Counted from the stretch's first letter, positions 44,931 through 59,183 are shown. The stretch is DNA of 64,000 nt from Symsagittifera roscoffensis (GCF_963678635.1 NC_087069.1:43416688-43480687); one strand, 5' to 3'. Notes: generated from the letters alone by a model not told the origin. Translations and numbers: made by a program.

Positions 44931-47900
44931 ACGCGGTAACGATTAAAGATGCGTACCCGATACCGCGAATAGACGAGAGCCTATCTAAACTTGGTGATGC
45001 AAAGTTCTTCACCACATTGGACTTAGGTTCTGCCTTCTGGCAGGTTCCTTTGCGGAAAAAGGATAGGGAAAAAACCGGTTTCGCGTGCGAATTGGGGTTG
45101 TACCAGTGGAAGAGGATGCCCTTCGGCTTGTGCAATGCAACAGCAACCTTTCAAAGGCTGATGGCTCAGGCTTTGACAGGAGTGACCAAAAAGTACGGGA
45201 ATCTCTTGATGTGCTACGTGGATGACGTAGTCATAGCGACACCGACCCTGGAGGATCACATTGACCGGCTCGATGAGGTCTTCGGATGTATGAAAAGAGC
45301 AGGCTTGAAATGCAAACCATCGAAATGTGAAATCCTTAGGGATTCGATCAAGTACCTGGGAAGAATGGTGGACCGGCATGGCGTGAGGCCAGATCCAGAA
45401 GCAGTAGAGGCTGTGCTGACATGGAAAGCTCCTAGAACGGACACACAGCTCATGAGCTTCCTAGGGTTTGCCAATTACTACCGAGAATTCATAAAAGGAT
45501 ACGCGGACGAGGTGTACCCGATGCAGAAGCTGATGCGCAACAAAGGGAAAAAGTTCGAATGGAACGATGAGGCACAAGTTGCTTTCGAGAACATAATGCG
45601 GGAACTGTGCGAAGCGCCAGTGCTGGGCATGCCTACAGAAAAGGGCATGTATGTTCTTGACACAGACGCATCGGTGGTGGCCATCTCAGGAATATTGCAT
45701 CAAGAGCAAGAATGGAACGGAAGAACAGTTCTCCGTCCCATTGCATACGGCAGCAAAATCTTGAGTGACACAGGGATGAAATATGGCGCACCAAAAGCAG
45801 AAATGTTTGCAGTATTTACCTTCGTGGAGAAGTACCGTGCATACTTGGGGAGCGCTCCCTTCAAGTTACGCGTGGACAACAGAGCGTTATCCTGGTTGAA
45901 GACCTACTCGATGGATCAGAGTTATATTGGTAGATGGATAGTAAGACTGGATGGCTACCATATGATAATCGAACACAGGATGCGTGATAAACATCAGAAT
46001 GCTGACAGTCTCAGCAAGAAAACTGAGTTCTATGAAAGATTGGAACAGAAGCAGGCCAATCAGGCGGAAGTAAAGGAGGGATTCTCGTTTCTGGACAAAG
46101 AAACTTATGAAGCGCTTCCCTTAACGAGATGGTTGGATAAGTCTGGACATCCAATTCCGGGGCATCCTGAGTTACCTGTAGAGAAAGCAGCCGAGATAAA
46201 GATCCTGTCAAGGGAGGACCCGGTCCCATTGGATCTGTTGCTGCGCTCGAACCTGGTCCAGCAGGAACTCTCTCGCATGAATATAAACAGCCTCTCATTA
46301 TTGGATAAAACGGTGCAAGTCACACCACAAGTAATGCGGATGCTGGGTGGATTGTTAGAAAGAGAAGTGACCAGAGATGACCCCGAGTGGACAGCAGCAG
46401 TGGCATCGCTGACAGTCAGTGAGAAGGTGAAGATCATGCCGTACAGACGACAACACGAAGAGAACGAGAGGGATTGTAGGACAATAGTTCAGCAACTATT
46501 ATCCTCAATACCCCAAGAGATTTTAACCAGTACTTCTTACGGACGGAAAGAACAGGGGAGCAGCAAGCGAAAGAAAACCGTCACCTTTGTAGACCGGGAA
46601 AAAGAGGGTGAAGAGGTAGAACAATATCTGCTGCAAGACTATTTGTCCGGGGAGAAGGATGAGGAGAAAAACCAGCGATCACAAGATCAACACCCGGGAC
46701 AAGGAAATTTGTCCGGGGAGTCTGAGATAAACGAGGAAATTCCTGATGAGAAACAGGACCGAGAGAACAAGGTTTTGTCCGGGGAGTTCAGATGGATGCG
46801 AAGAAAGCACAGACATGATCTGGAGGAGCGTGCAGTCTCCAGCACAACCTCTTCGACAGATGATGATTCCCGAAACTCAGGAATGGACACCTATTCAGAC
46901 AGGAACTCGAGTTCGGGATCCGAGCTGTCAGAACTGGCGATACACACGCTACTAGTGGAAACTCGGGCGAGAGACCTGGACAGAGAGGTGTATCAGGATC
47001 CTGACAGCGATTGCTACCTTATACCAAGCGAAAGAGTCTTTGACAACGCAGCGGATGACTTAGAAACAATAGCGGTATCGAAACGTTCGATAAGCCTGTT
47101 GCCGCAGAAAGAGGTAGTCAGGACTGACCTTCAGCCATTTGAACAAGAAACACAACCGTTGGCGAAGATTTGGTGCGTTAAGATGGAAGAAGACACACAA
47201 CAGCCCAATGAGATGAATTGTCAAATGAGGGTCATGAAGACATATTTGAAGGCGAGGTACAGACTCTCGGACCTACAAAGGGCGCAAAGAAATGACCGCA
47301 TGACAAGTAACCTAAAAAGGTGGATAGAAAACGGTGCACCAGACAAAGGTGACCTAGAAGAAGACAGCTATAGGATCCTGAGACAATACTTCATGCAGAA
47401 GGAGGGGAGATTGTATCTGAACAAGGACGGGATCGTGGCTTGCAAGAGAAGAGAAGAAGACAAGGTCTTATACAAATATAACGCGATAGTGTTGCCGCAA
47501 CTCTATCAGACAGAACTATTATTCAGGTCGCATGATCAGATGGGCCATCAAGGGATCGACAAAGTGTATCAGAGGATCCTGAAGCGCTTTGAGTGGCCTG
47601 GGATGAAAAAGGCATGCGAGAAATGGGTGACAGCATGTCTGTCATGCCAACAGGTCAAGGATCCTAGGAAGTTGCGATTTCCTTTACAATCAATTGAGTC
47701 GTCTGAATTCAACGAGGTGGTGCAGATAGATCACCAGAAGATATGCATGACAGACAGCGGTTACAACCAAGTCTTGGTCATGATAGATCACTTCACGAAG
47801 TATGCAGAGGCCGTGCCCTGCATCACTGCCTCGGCGGAAGAGACATGCGACCACCTGATCAATACGTGGATAGCAAGACACGGATGTCCAATGACGTTTC

Positions 47901-48424
47901 AATCGGACAATGGAACGGCTTTCGTAGGCGAGCTTACGAAAGAGCTTATGAGACGGTCACAAGTCGCTCAGGCTCACTCCACGACATACCACCCTCAGAC
48001 GAATGGCTTAGTGGAAAGACAGAATAGGACGTTAGTGTCGATGCTGAGGGTATATTGTTCCAGGTACATGACCGATTGGGACAGATACCTTCCACAGGTG
48101 ATGGGAGCTTATAATAGCACGCAACACTCCACCACTGGAGTCAGTCCACACATGATGCTGACGGGACACGAGAAGTCTTTACCCTTGACATTCTTCTACC
48201 CAGAGTATGAGGGAAAGAAAACGTCCCCACAGGTCTACGTGAGGGATGTGATCAAACGCCAACAGGAGTTGAACGATTTGTGTAGACGAAACACTCAGCA
48301 GGCACAGGCAAGGCAGAGGAAAAGATTCGACAAGAAAGCAGCTGGTGCAAAGGCCTACTCGGTGGGAGACTACGTATGGGTATTTCAGAACGTTATACCA
48401 CCGAAAGGAACAAAGAAGTTCTAA
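44858..48424 (+). pseudogene. RT, RNase H, linker and integrase (plus copy)
   Basis: 1,188 open codons. RT motifs L-D-L-G-S-A-F-W, M-P-F-G-L-C and Y-V-D-D; RNase H D-T-D-A-S and V-D-N-R-A; an acidic linker with three LSGE repeats (46,644-46,786); integrase HHCC and DDX35E with the usual S-D-N-G. The frame ends at 48,424 after loss of one base near 48,418, in the KKLLKKWRGPF region of the integrase C-terminus. Confidence 0.87.
46644..46786 (+). repeat. Three TGTCCGGGGAG sites at 66-bp spacing (plus copy)
   Basis: Exact 11-mers at 46,644, 46,710 and 46,776 encoding LSGE, matching the minus copy spacing. Confidence 0.85.
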
Positions 48425-49884
48425 AAAAGTGGAGGGGACCCTTCATGATTACGGAGGTGCACCAGGAGGGACGTTTTTATAGACTAAGTACTGGCCGAGC
48501 CGCCCACTACGAGAACATCAAGCCACACAATCCATCGACAGAAGACTGGTGTATACCTGCAGACATGGAAGAGGGGGATTATCTAATGATGGACCCTGCT
48601 TGTGAGATCAATGAAAAAGGCACCAGGGAGAAGAACGATGGAAACGAAGTCGTAGAGGAAGGCACGGATACACCATTGGACCTGGATCCCAACGAACAAA
48701 TCGAAGCAGACGATGAAACCTTGCCCTACGCAGAGGAAGATTGGCAGGATTCCGAACAGACAGAGATTCCCAAGAACATGGAACCAGATCTTCCGTTCAC
48801 GATGCAGACTCGTCAGAAAGACGGGATGAGACCAAGAAAGAAATACAATCCTTACGGTGATGACTTTGTAGTGGATAGGATAGATCTAAAGAAAATAGTG
48901 GAGGAAGTAGTGGGTTTAGAGGAAATAACCATGTCACAAGACATTGACATAGTCGATGATCACAACGATGAGTGGGTTGACGACTGGTCGAGACCCGAAG
49001 TAGAATTCGACGGTGAGCAACAGCAGTCAAATGAACAAGACCTGACGAACCTGCGCGTCTTAGAGTGGCTGAACGAAATGACATCAGACCCTAAAGAGAC
49101 CAACGTTACGATTCAAGACGTAGATCGCGAAAGCGCGAAATACATTAAGACCGAACGAGATGATCCTTCCTGGGCTGCCCAGGAAGGACAACTTCTCATT
49201 CCAGCTTCTAATCTTGACTTAATACCCGGTATGCGATCGACGGGGACGCCGATGGATATTTTTGTCCGGGGAGTGGGGGTAGGACTTACCCACACTGAAA
49301 ACTTGATAATAAAAAAATTAAGAATAGCAAGGGAAACAGGAGACTTAGAAGCAGAAACAGGCGAAGAACCTAAGAAACCTGATATAGGCAGGGTAGTTGA
49401 GTCATATTTTAACTTACCAAATGAATATTCTGGTAACATAATACTAACAGACAGTGATTTCATACTCACAAACAGAACATGTGCAGTAGCAATCACCGCA
49501 GACATGAGTTTTAGGACGGCGCTAGCGGCAGATTTTAAGAGGGAATATAAAAACGTGGAATTCCTTTGGAAGCAAAGACCAGGGATAGGGGGCGTAGCAG
49601 CCTTACGCCCGGCGGTGTCGCAGATACCGGGAAAGTACTTTTGCTTCTTGGTAACGAGGGCGACAGAGAAGCAACACGTGGACCCAGAAAATCTAGTCTT
49701 GTCTTTGACGAGGCTGAGGGACTTCCTTGTGGAAATGGACGTGAAGGAGCTTTCGCTTCCAGTGTACGATCCAAATAGAGGAAGACTGCATCCTCGGGAA
49801 TTGTACGCGCTTGTACACGTGATATTCTCTGATACGAACATACAAGTATATCTACATAAGAAATATTATTTAAGTATAGGCTGA
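48376..49884 (+). pseudogene. Integrase C-terminal module, linker and macro-like domain (plus copy)
   Basis: Open frame continuing from the break near 48,418 (KKWRGPF) to the natural end of pol. Acidic linker, the out-of-phase TGTCCGGGGAG site (49,263-49,273, read F-V-R-G-V), and then an undamaged macro-like domain from about 49,433 to 49,881. This is the cleanest family A copy of that domain. Confidence 0.85.
49164..49188. repeat. 25-nt perfect palindrome inside pol
   Basis: Two 12-nt inverted arms (TCCTTCCTGGGC and its complement) around one base, coding for P-S-W-A-A-Q-E-G. Identical in the minus copy apart from the centre base; copy 1 keeps only CTGGG/CCCAG. Confidence 0.7.
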
Positions 49885-50285
49885 GTGATGTGCGAAAGAG
49901 TGTTAGGCCAAAGACCAAGTTGCATGTAATAGGTGATATGTGTGTTATGTTATGTTATGTTATGTGTTAGGTTATTAAGATCATGGGTGAGTAAGCGTTA
50001 GTGACCATGAACAACTAAATGACGATCTTGGGAATAGATCCAAAGTTTTGACTGTCCAATCTTAGGTCGAATTCCAAAATTTTAGAAACCAATTGATTTT
50101 AATAAATTTTAGGATAAATATCTTTTTATCTGAACTGTCTTTAAGCAAATTTTAACGATATATATTAAGGTGAAACTGACAGGTGTGACAGTCGTGATTC
50201 CTTTTCTAGATCCTGATTGATCATTTAATTGCTCACTTGAGTCAAAACTTGAAATCGAAATCAAATCAAACTTGGAAAGAACAGT
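49885..50285 (+). other. Intergenic region between pol and second ORF (plus copy)
   Basis: Noncoding, with a (TTATG)n run near 49,943-49,970 and the acceptor-like site at its 3' end. Confidence 0.7.
50197..50222 (+). promoter_or_regulatory. Candidate 3' splice acceptor for the second ORF (plus copy)
   Basis: CCTTTTCTAG (AG at 50,208-50,209) followed by ATCCTGATTGATC, 76 nt before the ATG. Confidence 0.5.
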
Positions 50286-52931
50286 ATGGACAATTTCAAC
50301 CTGGATGAATTGATGGACCTGGCAGAGGCATATGTAGGACCGATGGTAGATGCGATCTATCGTCGGCTGATCGAACGAGACTTCGCTCTGGAGGACCCAG
50401 AGGTGGTCATGTTGCTGACCGCCCTGATCAACATCTTGGGGCACGACAACCGTGGGGACCGCCCCACGGAAGTCCTGTTGATGGCAGCATATGGAGAAAG
50501 AGGAGTACTAGACCGCCCGAACATGAGAGTGATGAGGTGGAGAAACGGGGCTCTCTCAGGGAGTGACTTGGCGAATGAGCCTGGGTTGGGAAGTTCTAGG
50601 ACTTACCAACCAGGTGAGATGCCAATGCCCTCCAAGCCCAAACCTGGGCTGACGAGAATGCATCGGGAGATGAACAGCGAGGCGACCTCGTCTGGTTCAC
50701 CACTGAGAGCAGCTGTGCCACCAAAAGGGGCGAAAGTAACACAGAAGGTTCAGACGAACCAAACCATACAAGATCTGGACGAGATGAACGATCAACTGAG
50801 GAGTACGAAGAAGGAGTTAGACGATATGACGAAGACCATGCTGGCGATGGAGGAAGACCGGGACATGTGGAGAAAGTTCTTTGAAGACTGCAACAAAAAG
50901 CAGGGTCAAGAGATCGAACGCTTAAGGCAGGAATACAAAGAGCAATCGGAGCAGGTGGCGTTGACGACGTCCATTGAGAAAGTGATACCTGCAAGGGATA
51001 TTCCTCGTGGGCAGTCCCCGATGGAGCTCTTGACACCTCGAGAAATGAGTCAAACAACGGAGACACGGCTTCCAGTAGAGACGAACCGAGTAACAATCCC
51101 GGATCCTAGTGACACCTTGGGTGATCCCGTCGTAGAACAGACAGTGAGAAAACTGATAGAGACCGCTGGACGATTGGTCGCTAACAAGAATGCACCAGGT
51201 TCCGGGGTGACTGCACCCTATGGAACGATTGACGATACGGGCAGAGTACAACTCTCCCAGACAGTAATCAGACAAGGGATGAGTAACGTGACACCACTCA
51301 TGGGTAACTCGAGAATCCCAGAGAGGAAAGTAAGGAAGATGCCAGCGAAGAAAGTGTCTCGTGTAATAGATGTGCAGAAGAATAATCAATTGAAGTATAA
51401 TTTCACGGGAGTTCCGGAGACAGATCCGAGAGCCTGCTTCAATCGAGCTACCTGGAGCCCGGCTGTGAACCTGCAGCAACCACCACTCGGGACATCTCAC
51501 CTGATATTGGGAGACAGCTTAGTCAGAGTGCTGTCGAATTTGAGGACCTCATGGGTCACCACGGTGATGGCCTTTGGAGGCGCGACGATTGCCCAATTAT
51601 ATCGCATGGTGGAGCTGATGAATCCAGGGAAGATACCCAATGTGATGATCTTAGTTGGGACGAATGACATCTCCAGAGGATCAGATGAGCAGGAAGCACT
51701 GTGGGAATCAATGATGGTGTGTTTGTTTACTACTCTCTGGCAGAAGTTCAGTTGCGCGGTACTGACCGTTTGCACGGTGCCAATGAACGCAAGAAGCCTG
51801 ACAGCATCAGGAAGAAGGCACAACGAGGGAGTCATGAGATGGAACAACATCTTGAGAAACCTAGCAAATCGAAATGCCGGAAGAATGATCCTCATGGACA
51901 TTGAACATGAATTGAGAGCCATGAATCAAGCCAGACTGACCACAGATGGCATCCACTTCGACAGTGTCGAAGGACAAGCTTGGTTGAATCGAGTCTTCCA
52001 AGAACGGTTGGATGAGCTGGAAGCAGAACTCTTTGACACAGGAGTACTGAAGGAAGAGGGAACGGTGAGTGATACGGTGATCACCACCTTTGTACCTCCT
52101 AACCTGGAAACACGCTTGGGTACGGTCCCAGCCGTCACAAATTACCGGCAGCAAAGCTCCGGTGAACCAGGTCGAAGAACAGACGTACAAGATCGGTTGG
52201 GAGAAGCACCGATGAGGAGGACAATTCATCCTAGGAAAAGGATAGGACCTGTCAACCAACCAATCGAGGAAGTAGCAGGCACATCCAGATCGGACACTAG
52301 ATCGGAGACGACGAGTACCAGTCGAGAGGAGAGACCGAGCAGAGGCTCATTGATGTGGTCGCGATCCATACCGTCTCCTTGGCATATATACAAAGAAGAA
52401 CTAATGAAGCTGGACCTACAGAGAGTGAGCTTCATCGAAGATGCAAGGAGGATGCTGAATGGAGCGACGCTATCCGTCAGCAGATTGTACTCGATAACCG
52501 GCGTAGACTGGTTGATAGCCGCTAGCATAAATTTCAGCTCCACGACGGCCTTGAGATTTGCCGACTTGGAGGGACTGCCCTCCAACAACACAATAGGACC
52601 TGTGAATGCAAGACCGTTGCAAGATGTGAGATTGAACCATGATGAGAGGAATCGTGAAGAAAGGCCAGGAAGATTCCTGACGGCGAGAGCGCCGATTGGA
52701 CAACACGTGAAGATATTTAGGCAATTGACGACACCACCTGGTCATGTGAAGGAGAGAGTGTACCCAAAACTAGTGAACCAAGATGGTGATGCCCAGAGAT
52801 ATGGCGGATTGACAGCGATAAAGAAAGATGAGACCATCTTCGCCGCCTACGACAAAGCAGAGATGAGGAAGGCCAAAATCATGGTAGTAGCGAATTCAGA
52901 GTTCGTGTACACCTCTAAATCTTTGTTTTGA
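50286..52931 (+). pseudogene. Second-ORF N-terminal part with SGNH hydrolase domain (plus copy)
   Basis: 881 codons from ATG 50286 to a TGA at 52,929-52,931 that replaces a Trp codon. SGNH hydrolase blocks: GDSL with Ser411, FGGAT, GTND 458-461, and DGIH with Asp554 and His557. The coiled-coil-like segment precedes the domain. The stop falls just after the ANSEF motif of the possible second SGNH-like fold. Confidence 0.85.
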
Positions 52932-54620
52932 CCGGACGTCATAATGCTGGCCGCAGTTGACCTAGACCTATTGCAATCAGTGTCATTGGCTATAGGGGTA
53001 CAAAGGCAGACAGAAATGAACCCGATAACGATGACCATCTACACAGTAGAGGTTTTCTGAGCAGGCTCAGAGATCCTGCAACAGCAGAAAACGCAGTATG
53101 GCCAGCGATAAAAGACATCCTGGAGTCAATGGGTGAAGTGGTAGACGCGACAAAGGAGGGATCATTCAATAAAGTGACGTTGAGAGTAGTATTTGCGTTG
53201 TCTCCGGGATATGCACATCTCCCGGATGGACTGAAATTTGTGTATGCAATGGTAGCCTTACTTTCGGAGGGAAAATATGATGTGATCATATCAGCCCCGA
53301 ATCGCATGATAGAAATGGAGAACCTGAGTATGGTCAGATATCTCAAACGCGATGAGAGGGTTCAAGGACCACGCGCTACACATGTTGGTGTTGGACAAAG
53401 TGCTGGGGTTGGAACTGTCCAACTTCAGTCGGCAACTCAAACTGAAACCAGGAATAGATGACGACCATCGAGTGATCACGGCAATGTCCAACGACTTGTG
53501 GTTCCGAGCAATGGAAGTGGCGAGTGAAGACACGAGAAGAAAGAATTCACTGGAGACCAGAGCTCAACTGGAGGCGATGGTTCTGAGAACCAAGCCGGAA
53601 GCAAACCAGTGGCTACACCTGAATCCTAGAGTAGCGGCATTGGGTGCTGATGCTTTTCAGCAAGGCCCAGTAATGATCACTAAGATACACGCCTACTTGC
53701 TGAAGGAAGTGAACCTGGCGGAAAATGCCGGAGAAAAGACCGCTGAGTTCGTGAACAGAATGTGTCAAGTTACTCTGGAAACCTTCTGGACCCAGGAAGT
53801 GAAAGGACAGGAGGGATTTGAAAGGACAGACAGCATGCTAGAAGGGTTGGGAGCCGGATGGACCGCGTCCTTCTTGGCAAAAGTCTACCCGAAAGTCTCG
53901 CACTATTTGATAAAGGAATTCCTCCAAGCAGTAGTGAAAGTATCGATAGTGGAATTAATAGCCTTGTTCGTGACATTTGGAGCGGAGAATTTCGTGAAAG
54001 GACCGGCGATACTGCTTACGGATGGAATACAGAACCTGCGACTAGATGGACTTCTGACATTGATCGCAATAACCCACGGAAACTTGGGAGGACTAATGAA
54101 ACTGGCACGTTATCCAGAGCAGATGAAAGAGAGAGTGAGGAATCTGGATATGCAGAAATCCACGGACTCGTGGAACAAAATAAGAGACCTGAGACACACT
54201 CTGATCCAATATCTCTTGCAGCAAAATCGCTTTGGAACAGGAGAATACGAGACAATTGAAAGAGAAGAAGATGTTAGACGACATGTTGGAGGCATGCCGC
54301 TATTAACAGATTTGAGCTTAGCTATGAGGACCGATCCCTTGGCGCTGATCAGAGGAGTCACGGAGTTCGTGACAGTGATCTATGGACCAGCAGTCACCTT
54401 TGCGTTCCCTGACGTTAAAGTGGAAGCATATAGGAGGTCGGTGCTGCACCTGAACCTCATATCGGCAGTGGACGGTAGTACACTGAACTGGTGTGAGCAG
54501 CAGGCACTGCGGGAGCTCATGAGTGAAGATCTGTTGTTTGCGAAAATATCGGAGCCGGAAATGACAGTCATCAATTTTGACGATCACTTCTGTGACCGCA
54601 TGGGAGAAGTAGAAAGATGA
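52932..54620 (+). pseudogene. Second-ORF middle part, broken by two deletions (plus copy)
   Basis: Remnants in several frames (open pieces at 53,129-53,461 and 53,352-54,620). Relative to the minus copy, 19 nt are missing near 53,030, removing part of the F-A-G-I-N-D motif, and 26 nt near 53,329. Both deletions have short matching bases at their edges. The last piece passes through the codon that is a stop in the minus copy and ends at a TGA 21 codons further on (54,618-54,620), which is Gly in the minus copy. Confidence 0.82.
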
Positions 54621-54629
54621 CACATCGAG

Positions 54630-57600
54630 GTGTTTCCAAAGCTTTGGAATCTGAGGCCCTATGACAAAACGAATGGTGAAATGACCAGAGTGCCTCGTCT
54701 CACAGCAGCCTATCGCAAGGTGAGAGAAGAGACGAAGGACTGGGGCGATTACAAGAAGCTACCGGAGGCAATCCCTGAATTCCCTCTGATAAGAAGGATG
54801 TTGCTCGGAGCAGTCTCCGTAGTACAGACTCCTAGGTTGAGAGCATTCGAAACCAATGAAAGGAGAGTAGGGAATTTCTCGGCGACGATGGATCCATACT
54901 TCGTGGGGAGAAATGCCGCCGTGTTACAGTACACACGATTTGCGTACACGGATCAAGCGACGAGAAGGCGAATAAGCAACGCCGCTACTCCCAAGCCTGG
55001 AAGATTTGATGAGGAATGGAGGGGACTAGGCTTAGCTCCAATGAGGATTAGAGGCAGGACTGAATTGCCTGAAGCCTCAGTAATCCTGACCAGTGTGAGA
55101 AAAGAGATGAAAGTTGGGGGAGTATTGCAGACGAGAATCTTCCTAGCACCCTTCGGCTGCGAAGAAATCAAAGTGGTCCATGGAGAAGAGGAAGATAAGT
55201 CGGCCGGTACATTGCTCATACCGAGATTCCAGGAAGAAGCCGACAAAGACGAAGAAGGACCATCGAACTCGAATAGGGACAAGTCAGAAGGAGATGACGG
55301 ACAGGGTGGAAGCCGTCAGACTGAAGAACCCATGCAACAAGATCAAGCTGGTGGGGAAGACGACAGAGCATCGACAGGAGGAACACCCAGCCTGGATTTC
55401 AACATCTTCAGTGATCTTGAAAACAATGTGGATACGTTGGAAACGACTGAGCTGGATGAAGGCACCTCGACACTGGAGCCTCCGTCAGCCTTTATGGAAA
55501 TGAAACGGAATTTGCCGGAGAGCAGCTCTCCTGGCAATTCAAGAAATAACGATCAGAGAATCCTCATGGAATCACCTCGGAGGAGAAGAATAGAGGCCTC
55601 AGCCAGAGTACCTTTCTTGGGAACGCTACCCGAAGAAGAATGGGAAGTACATCACCGAGAACACGAGAGTAGGACGGGATGTAAGCTGGACAGAGTGGCG
55701 TTCATGGAAGAAGTCTGGACTGTGATTCAGAGCTATGGGACCCAGTCCATTCTCAAAACAGGTCTCAACCAACCCTTGATGAGAGAAGTACTTGACAAGC
55801 TTGATGAGTGTGAAGGGAGACTAAGTGAGTTATTGATCGACTCAGCCACTGATGAGAGTGAAGCGAATTCTCCCATCAAGATGACACCGCAGGACGATGA
55901 AGGAGAGGTGGTGTATCTGTCAAGAACCAGGAGAGGGACGATACGATCGAAAATGGTGATTGATAAAATCAACGCGATGAAAATGAAGTTAGGCAGCAGA
56001 GTGATGCCGAGGAGGATTGGAAAGATGAAAGTGGATTCGGAAATATCGATGAAAGCTGGTAACTCAGCGAAAAGAAAACGAGTCGAGGAAGTCATGGATT
56101 TGGGGCAAGGTGATTATCAATTGTCTGGCACAGATAGAATAATAACTGATATAGCGATGGTGCCACCCATTCTCATGGCGGGAATAAAGTCAACCGGTTA
56201 TAAATCCAAAAGGAGTGACCGCACTCTGACTGGAGCGACTTTAGAAATGGAAATACTCAGTCAATGTGGAGAGAGTAAAATGAGGGACTTCAAGCCATCT
56301 CCCCTGAATCATGGAAAGGGAAGTGTTGCAGGACAACTAACACCAGTGGAATACAACAGACTAACAGTGTCTGAGATAGTGTCGATAGATGAACCCAACG
56401 GTGGATACATGGAAATGTTGGAATACCGAAACTCGGCTAGAGGGCATGTAATGGCCCTGGAAGAAGAAAAAGCCATGGAGGGTTATCTGGAAACAATGTT
56501 GCAAGGCACCACCCTCAAGCAGAAGGCGTACGGAACTTTGGCGTCGTCTGACGTACAGGCGGAGACGATCGAGCAGTTGGTGAGCCTTCCATGGAAAGCA
56601 GTAGTATTGAGGTATTTCGAAGAAGAAATGAGGACTACGCCAAGAATACATGCTCTCGTGGCAGTACCTTACGTAAGGACAGAGTTACAACTCAGGTTCG
56701 CCTGGTGCATGATGGGACTGACTCGCGAAGAATACGACTCAGAAGAGAGAAAGAGGTCAAAAGAAGAAAAGGTGTTCCTTATGACAAATCTGAGGGATCT
56801 GATAGTCCAGGAGGGAGCAGCAGTAGCGTGTGCGAAGCGGAGAGATGCTCTCTGTTTCATTCGATTCCTGATAGAGCAGATTTCAGTACCTGCATTAAAC
56901 ACTTGTGTTAAAATGTTGAGGGAAGGCGATGAGCGAACGAAAGCCTTGTTCTTGCTAGCATTGCTGGACATGCAGCAAAGTAAACCGATGAGGGTGAACA
57001 TGAAAGAACCTGAAGAATTGGAACCCATGAAAAAGATAGATGAGATCAGGAGATTCTCAAACAAGGAGCTGAGACTCACTAAAGAATCTATGGGAGCATC
57101 GCCGAAATCCAGTGAATACTGTGGACCGATCAAGAAGAAGTCATATAGCTATGTATCTGGGATCATAGGGATAGCGTACAATCCTTTCCTGAGTGAACAC
57201 ATACGTGATTGCTTCTTTGATTACGAGCAGGCGGTGTTACTAAGATTCTGGACGTCCAGAATTGTAACGATCAAAAGCGTTAACAATCCACAGGCCAAAT
57301 TGGGACTGGTCTTGGAAGAAGAGGTGACTGCACCTTCAGTACCAAAATCCGACAAGAGAGTGGAGTTTGGGTTGGGATTCTCAGATGAGTTACTGAGAAC
57401 GAGCTTGATGGCAGTGTGGGAATTGATGAGGCCATCATGGTGTCCTAGTCCCAACGCTGACTCAATATTACGTGCGACACAAGACGTACAGAGGGAACTG
57501 AGTGCAGACTGTAACCTGCGTGACCTTAGCATCATATATAATGTGATGATAACAGCCTCTAAGTGCAACGGAGAAGATAAAGTGGAGTTGCCTGGCTGGG

Positions 57601-59183
57601 GACCAGAAGACTGGGTCAAACCTGGTAGCTGTCTGGCGGAAGTCTGTGGACTGGAGGGTCACGTTTGTGGAAGTTTAGACTGTGTGAAAACCCTGGAGAA
57701 ACAACATAAGCAATTGACAGTATTGTTTGGGAATGTAGTGATGAAAGCAAGAACGGAAACGGAACTGATAGCAGATTGCCATGGAGGAACTGATGTGAAT
57801 CTAGTGACTGCACTAGGATTCTACAGCATGTTTGGTTCTTTAGAGTCACTATTGAATCTAGAACAGAAACATGAAGTGGTCACAGCCATCAGCGTAGAAG
57901 TATTCCCAGGAGTTCTGCAGACTGAGCAGAAGTACATAGGAAAATGGAGGGAGGCAATCGAAACAGAGATGAACATCAGACACAGCGAAACTTATTGTAG
58001 ACCAGCAGGAGCACGATATTTGGTGGGTTCAACGTTGGCTCCAATGTGCAAGAGCAGGTATCCTGTACATTTCGTAGCTGTGGACGTGAAGAGTACAAGA
58101 ACGATTGTGGATCAAGCCTTTTCAGTGCCGAAGTGTGTGAGGTTGGCGAGAATGTCTGAAAAGTCTTATGAGTTACTATGTAAGGTGTTCTCAGCAGTTC
58201 CAGAGAGAACCAAAGAAGAGTTGGAGTCAATATTGGGAAAGAAGTTCATGGGATATGTGAGCGGGAACTTCAGTGACTTTGAGAAACAGAAGCAGAGAGG
58301 ATCAACTGTCACAGATTACAATGCAGTAGATGAGAATGATGAAATCCACCGAGTGATGATGGAAGTGGAACCATTGCTGGAAGCTTCGGGAAAACGTAAT
58401 TGGAGGAGCATCATGTTGACGCATGATGAGTTTCCTTGCCACTGCTTGTTGCAGACCTGGTGGTATCCCAAGCGTAGTAATCTGATGTTGATCTGGGACT
58501 CTGGAGAGCTGCTCTCCATGGGTTTACCAGATTCATCACAGCCCGTAACAATAGTGATAGTGGGAGTTATGATGGCGATACGATGGCTGGAAGCTCATGT
58601 TAGAGAAAATAATAGACAGGAGGCACCAACGAGAGAACAATTGCGGAAATTAGATTGTCTAAAAGATTTAGATCTTTTTGAGACAATGTGCAAAGTTCTA
58701 AACATTCCGATGGAAGTGAAGAAGATATGGGCAAGAAAACGATTGATGCCATGGTTCAGAGCTAACATGACTGCGTGGTTGTACGAGTATGCGAAAAAGC
58801 ATATGTCGAAGCAAGGCAGAGTGTACAGTGAATATCAGCTGGACATTGGGGCAGGAGCTTTCAAGCGAGCTTTCGTGACTCATCGGAATGCAGTGACCAC
58901 CGCTGTGAAAAGAATTTCCAGAACGAGTGAGCGTAGTGGAAATGAGAAGGCAGAAATGCTGAAAGAAGATCTGGAGAGAAACGTGACGTTGTGTCTCCAC
59001 AACAGCTTCTGTAGAAACAGAGAATCCAACGTGGATCCCCTACCTTGCTGTAAACAGAGGGTGGAAGAGCAGAAGTGTTGGAGGACGGCTTCCAACAGCG
59101 TCAGGATAGTCAATGACGTGCTACAAGACACGGAAACCGAAAGTGCGGAGTCAGTGTCACAGGAGGAGGAAATGGAACATTGA
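54630..59183 (+). pseudogene. Second-ORF C-terminal part (plus copy)
   Basis: 1,517 open codons in the same frame as the upstream piece, after the TGA at 54,618. Contains the acidic/serine-rich stretch, the conserved large domain with P-S-W-C-P-S-P-N and C-H-C-L-L-Q-T-W-W, and a Cys-containing end (N-S-F-C-R-N, L-P-C-C-K) also found in copy 1. It is the complete version of the C-terminus, since the minus copy has a deletion. No family recognised. Confidence 0.82.
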
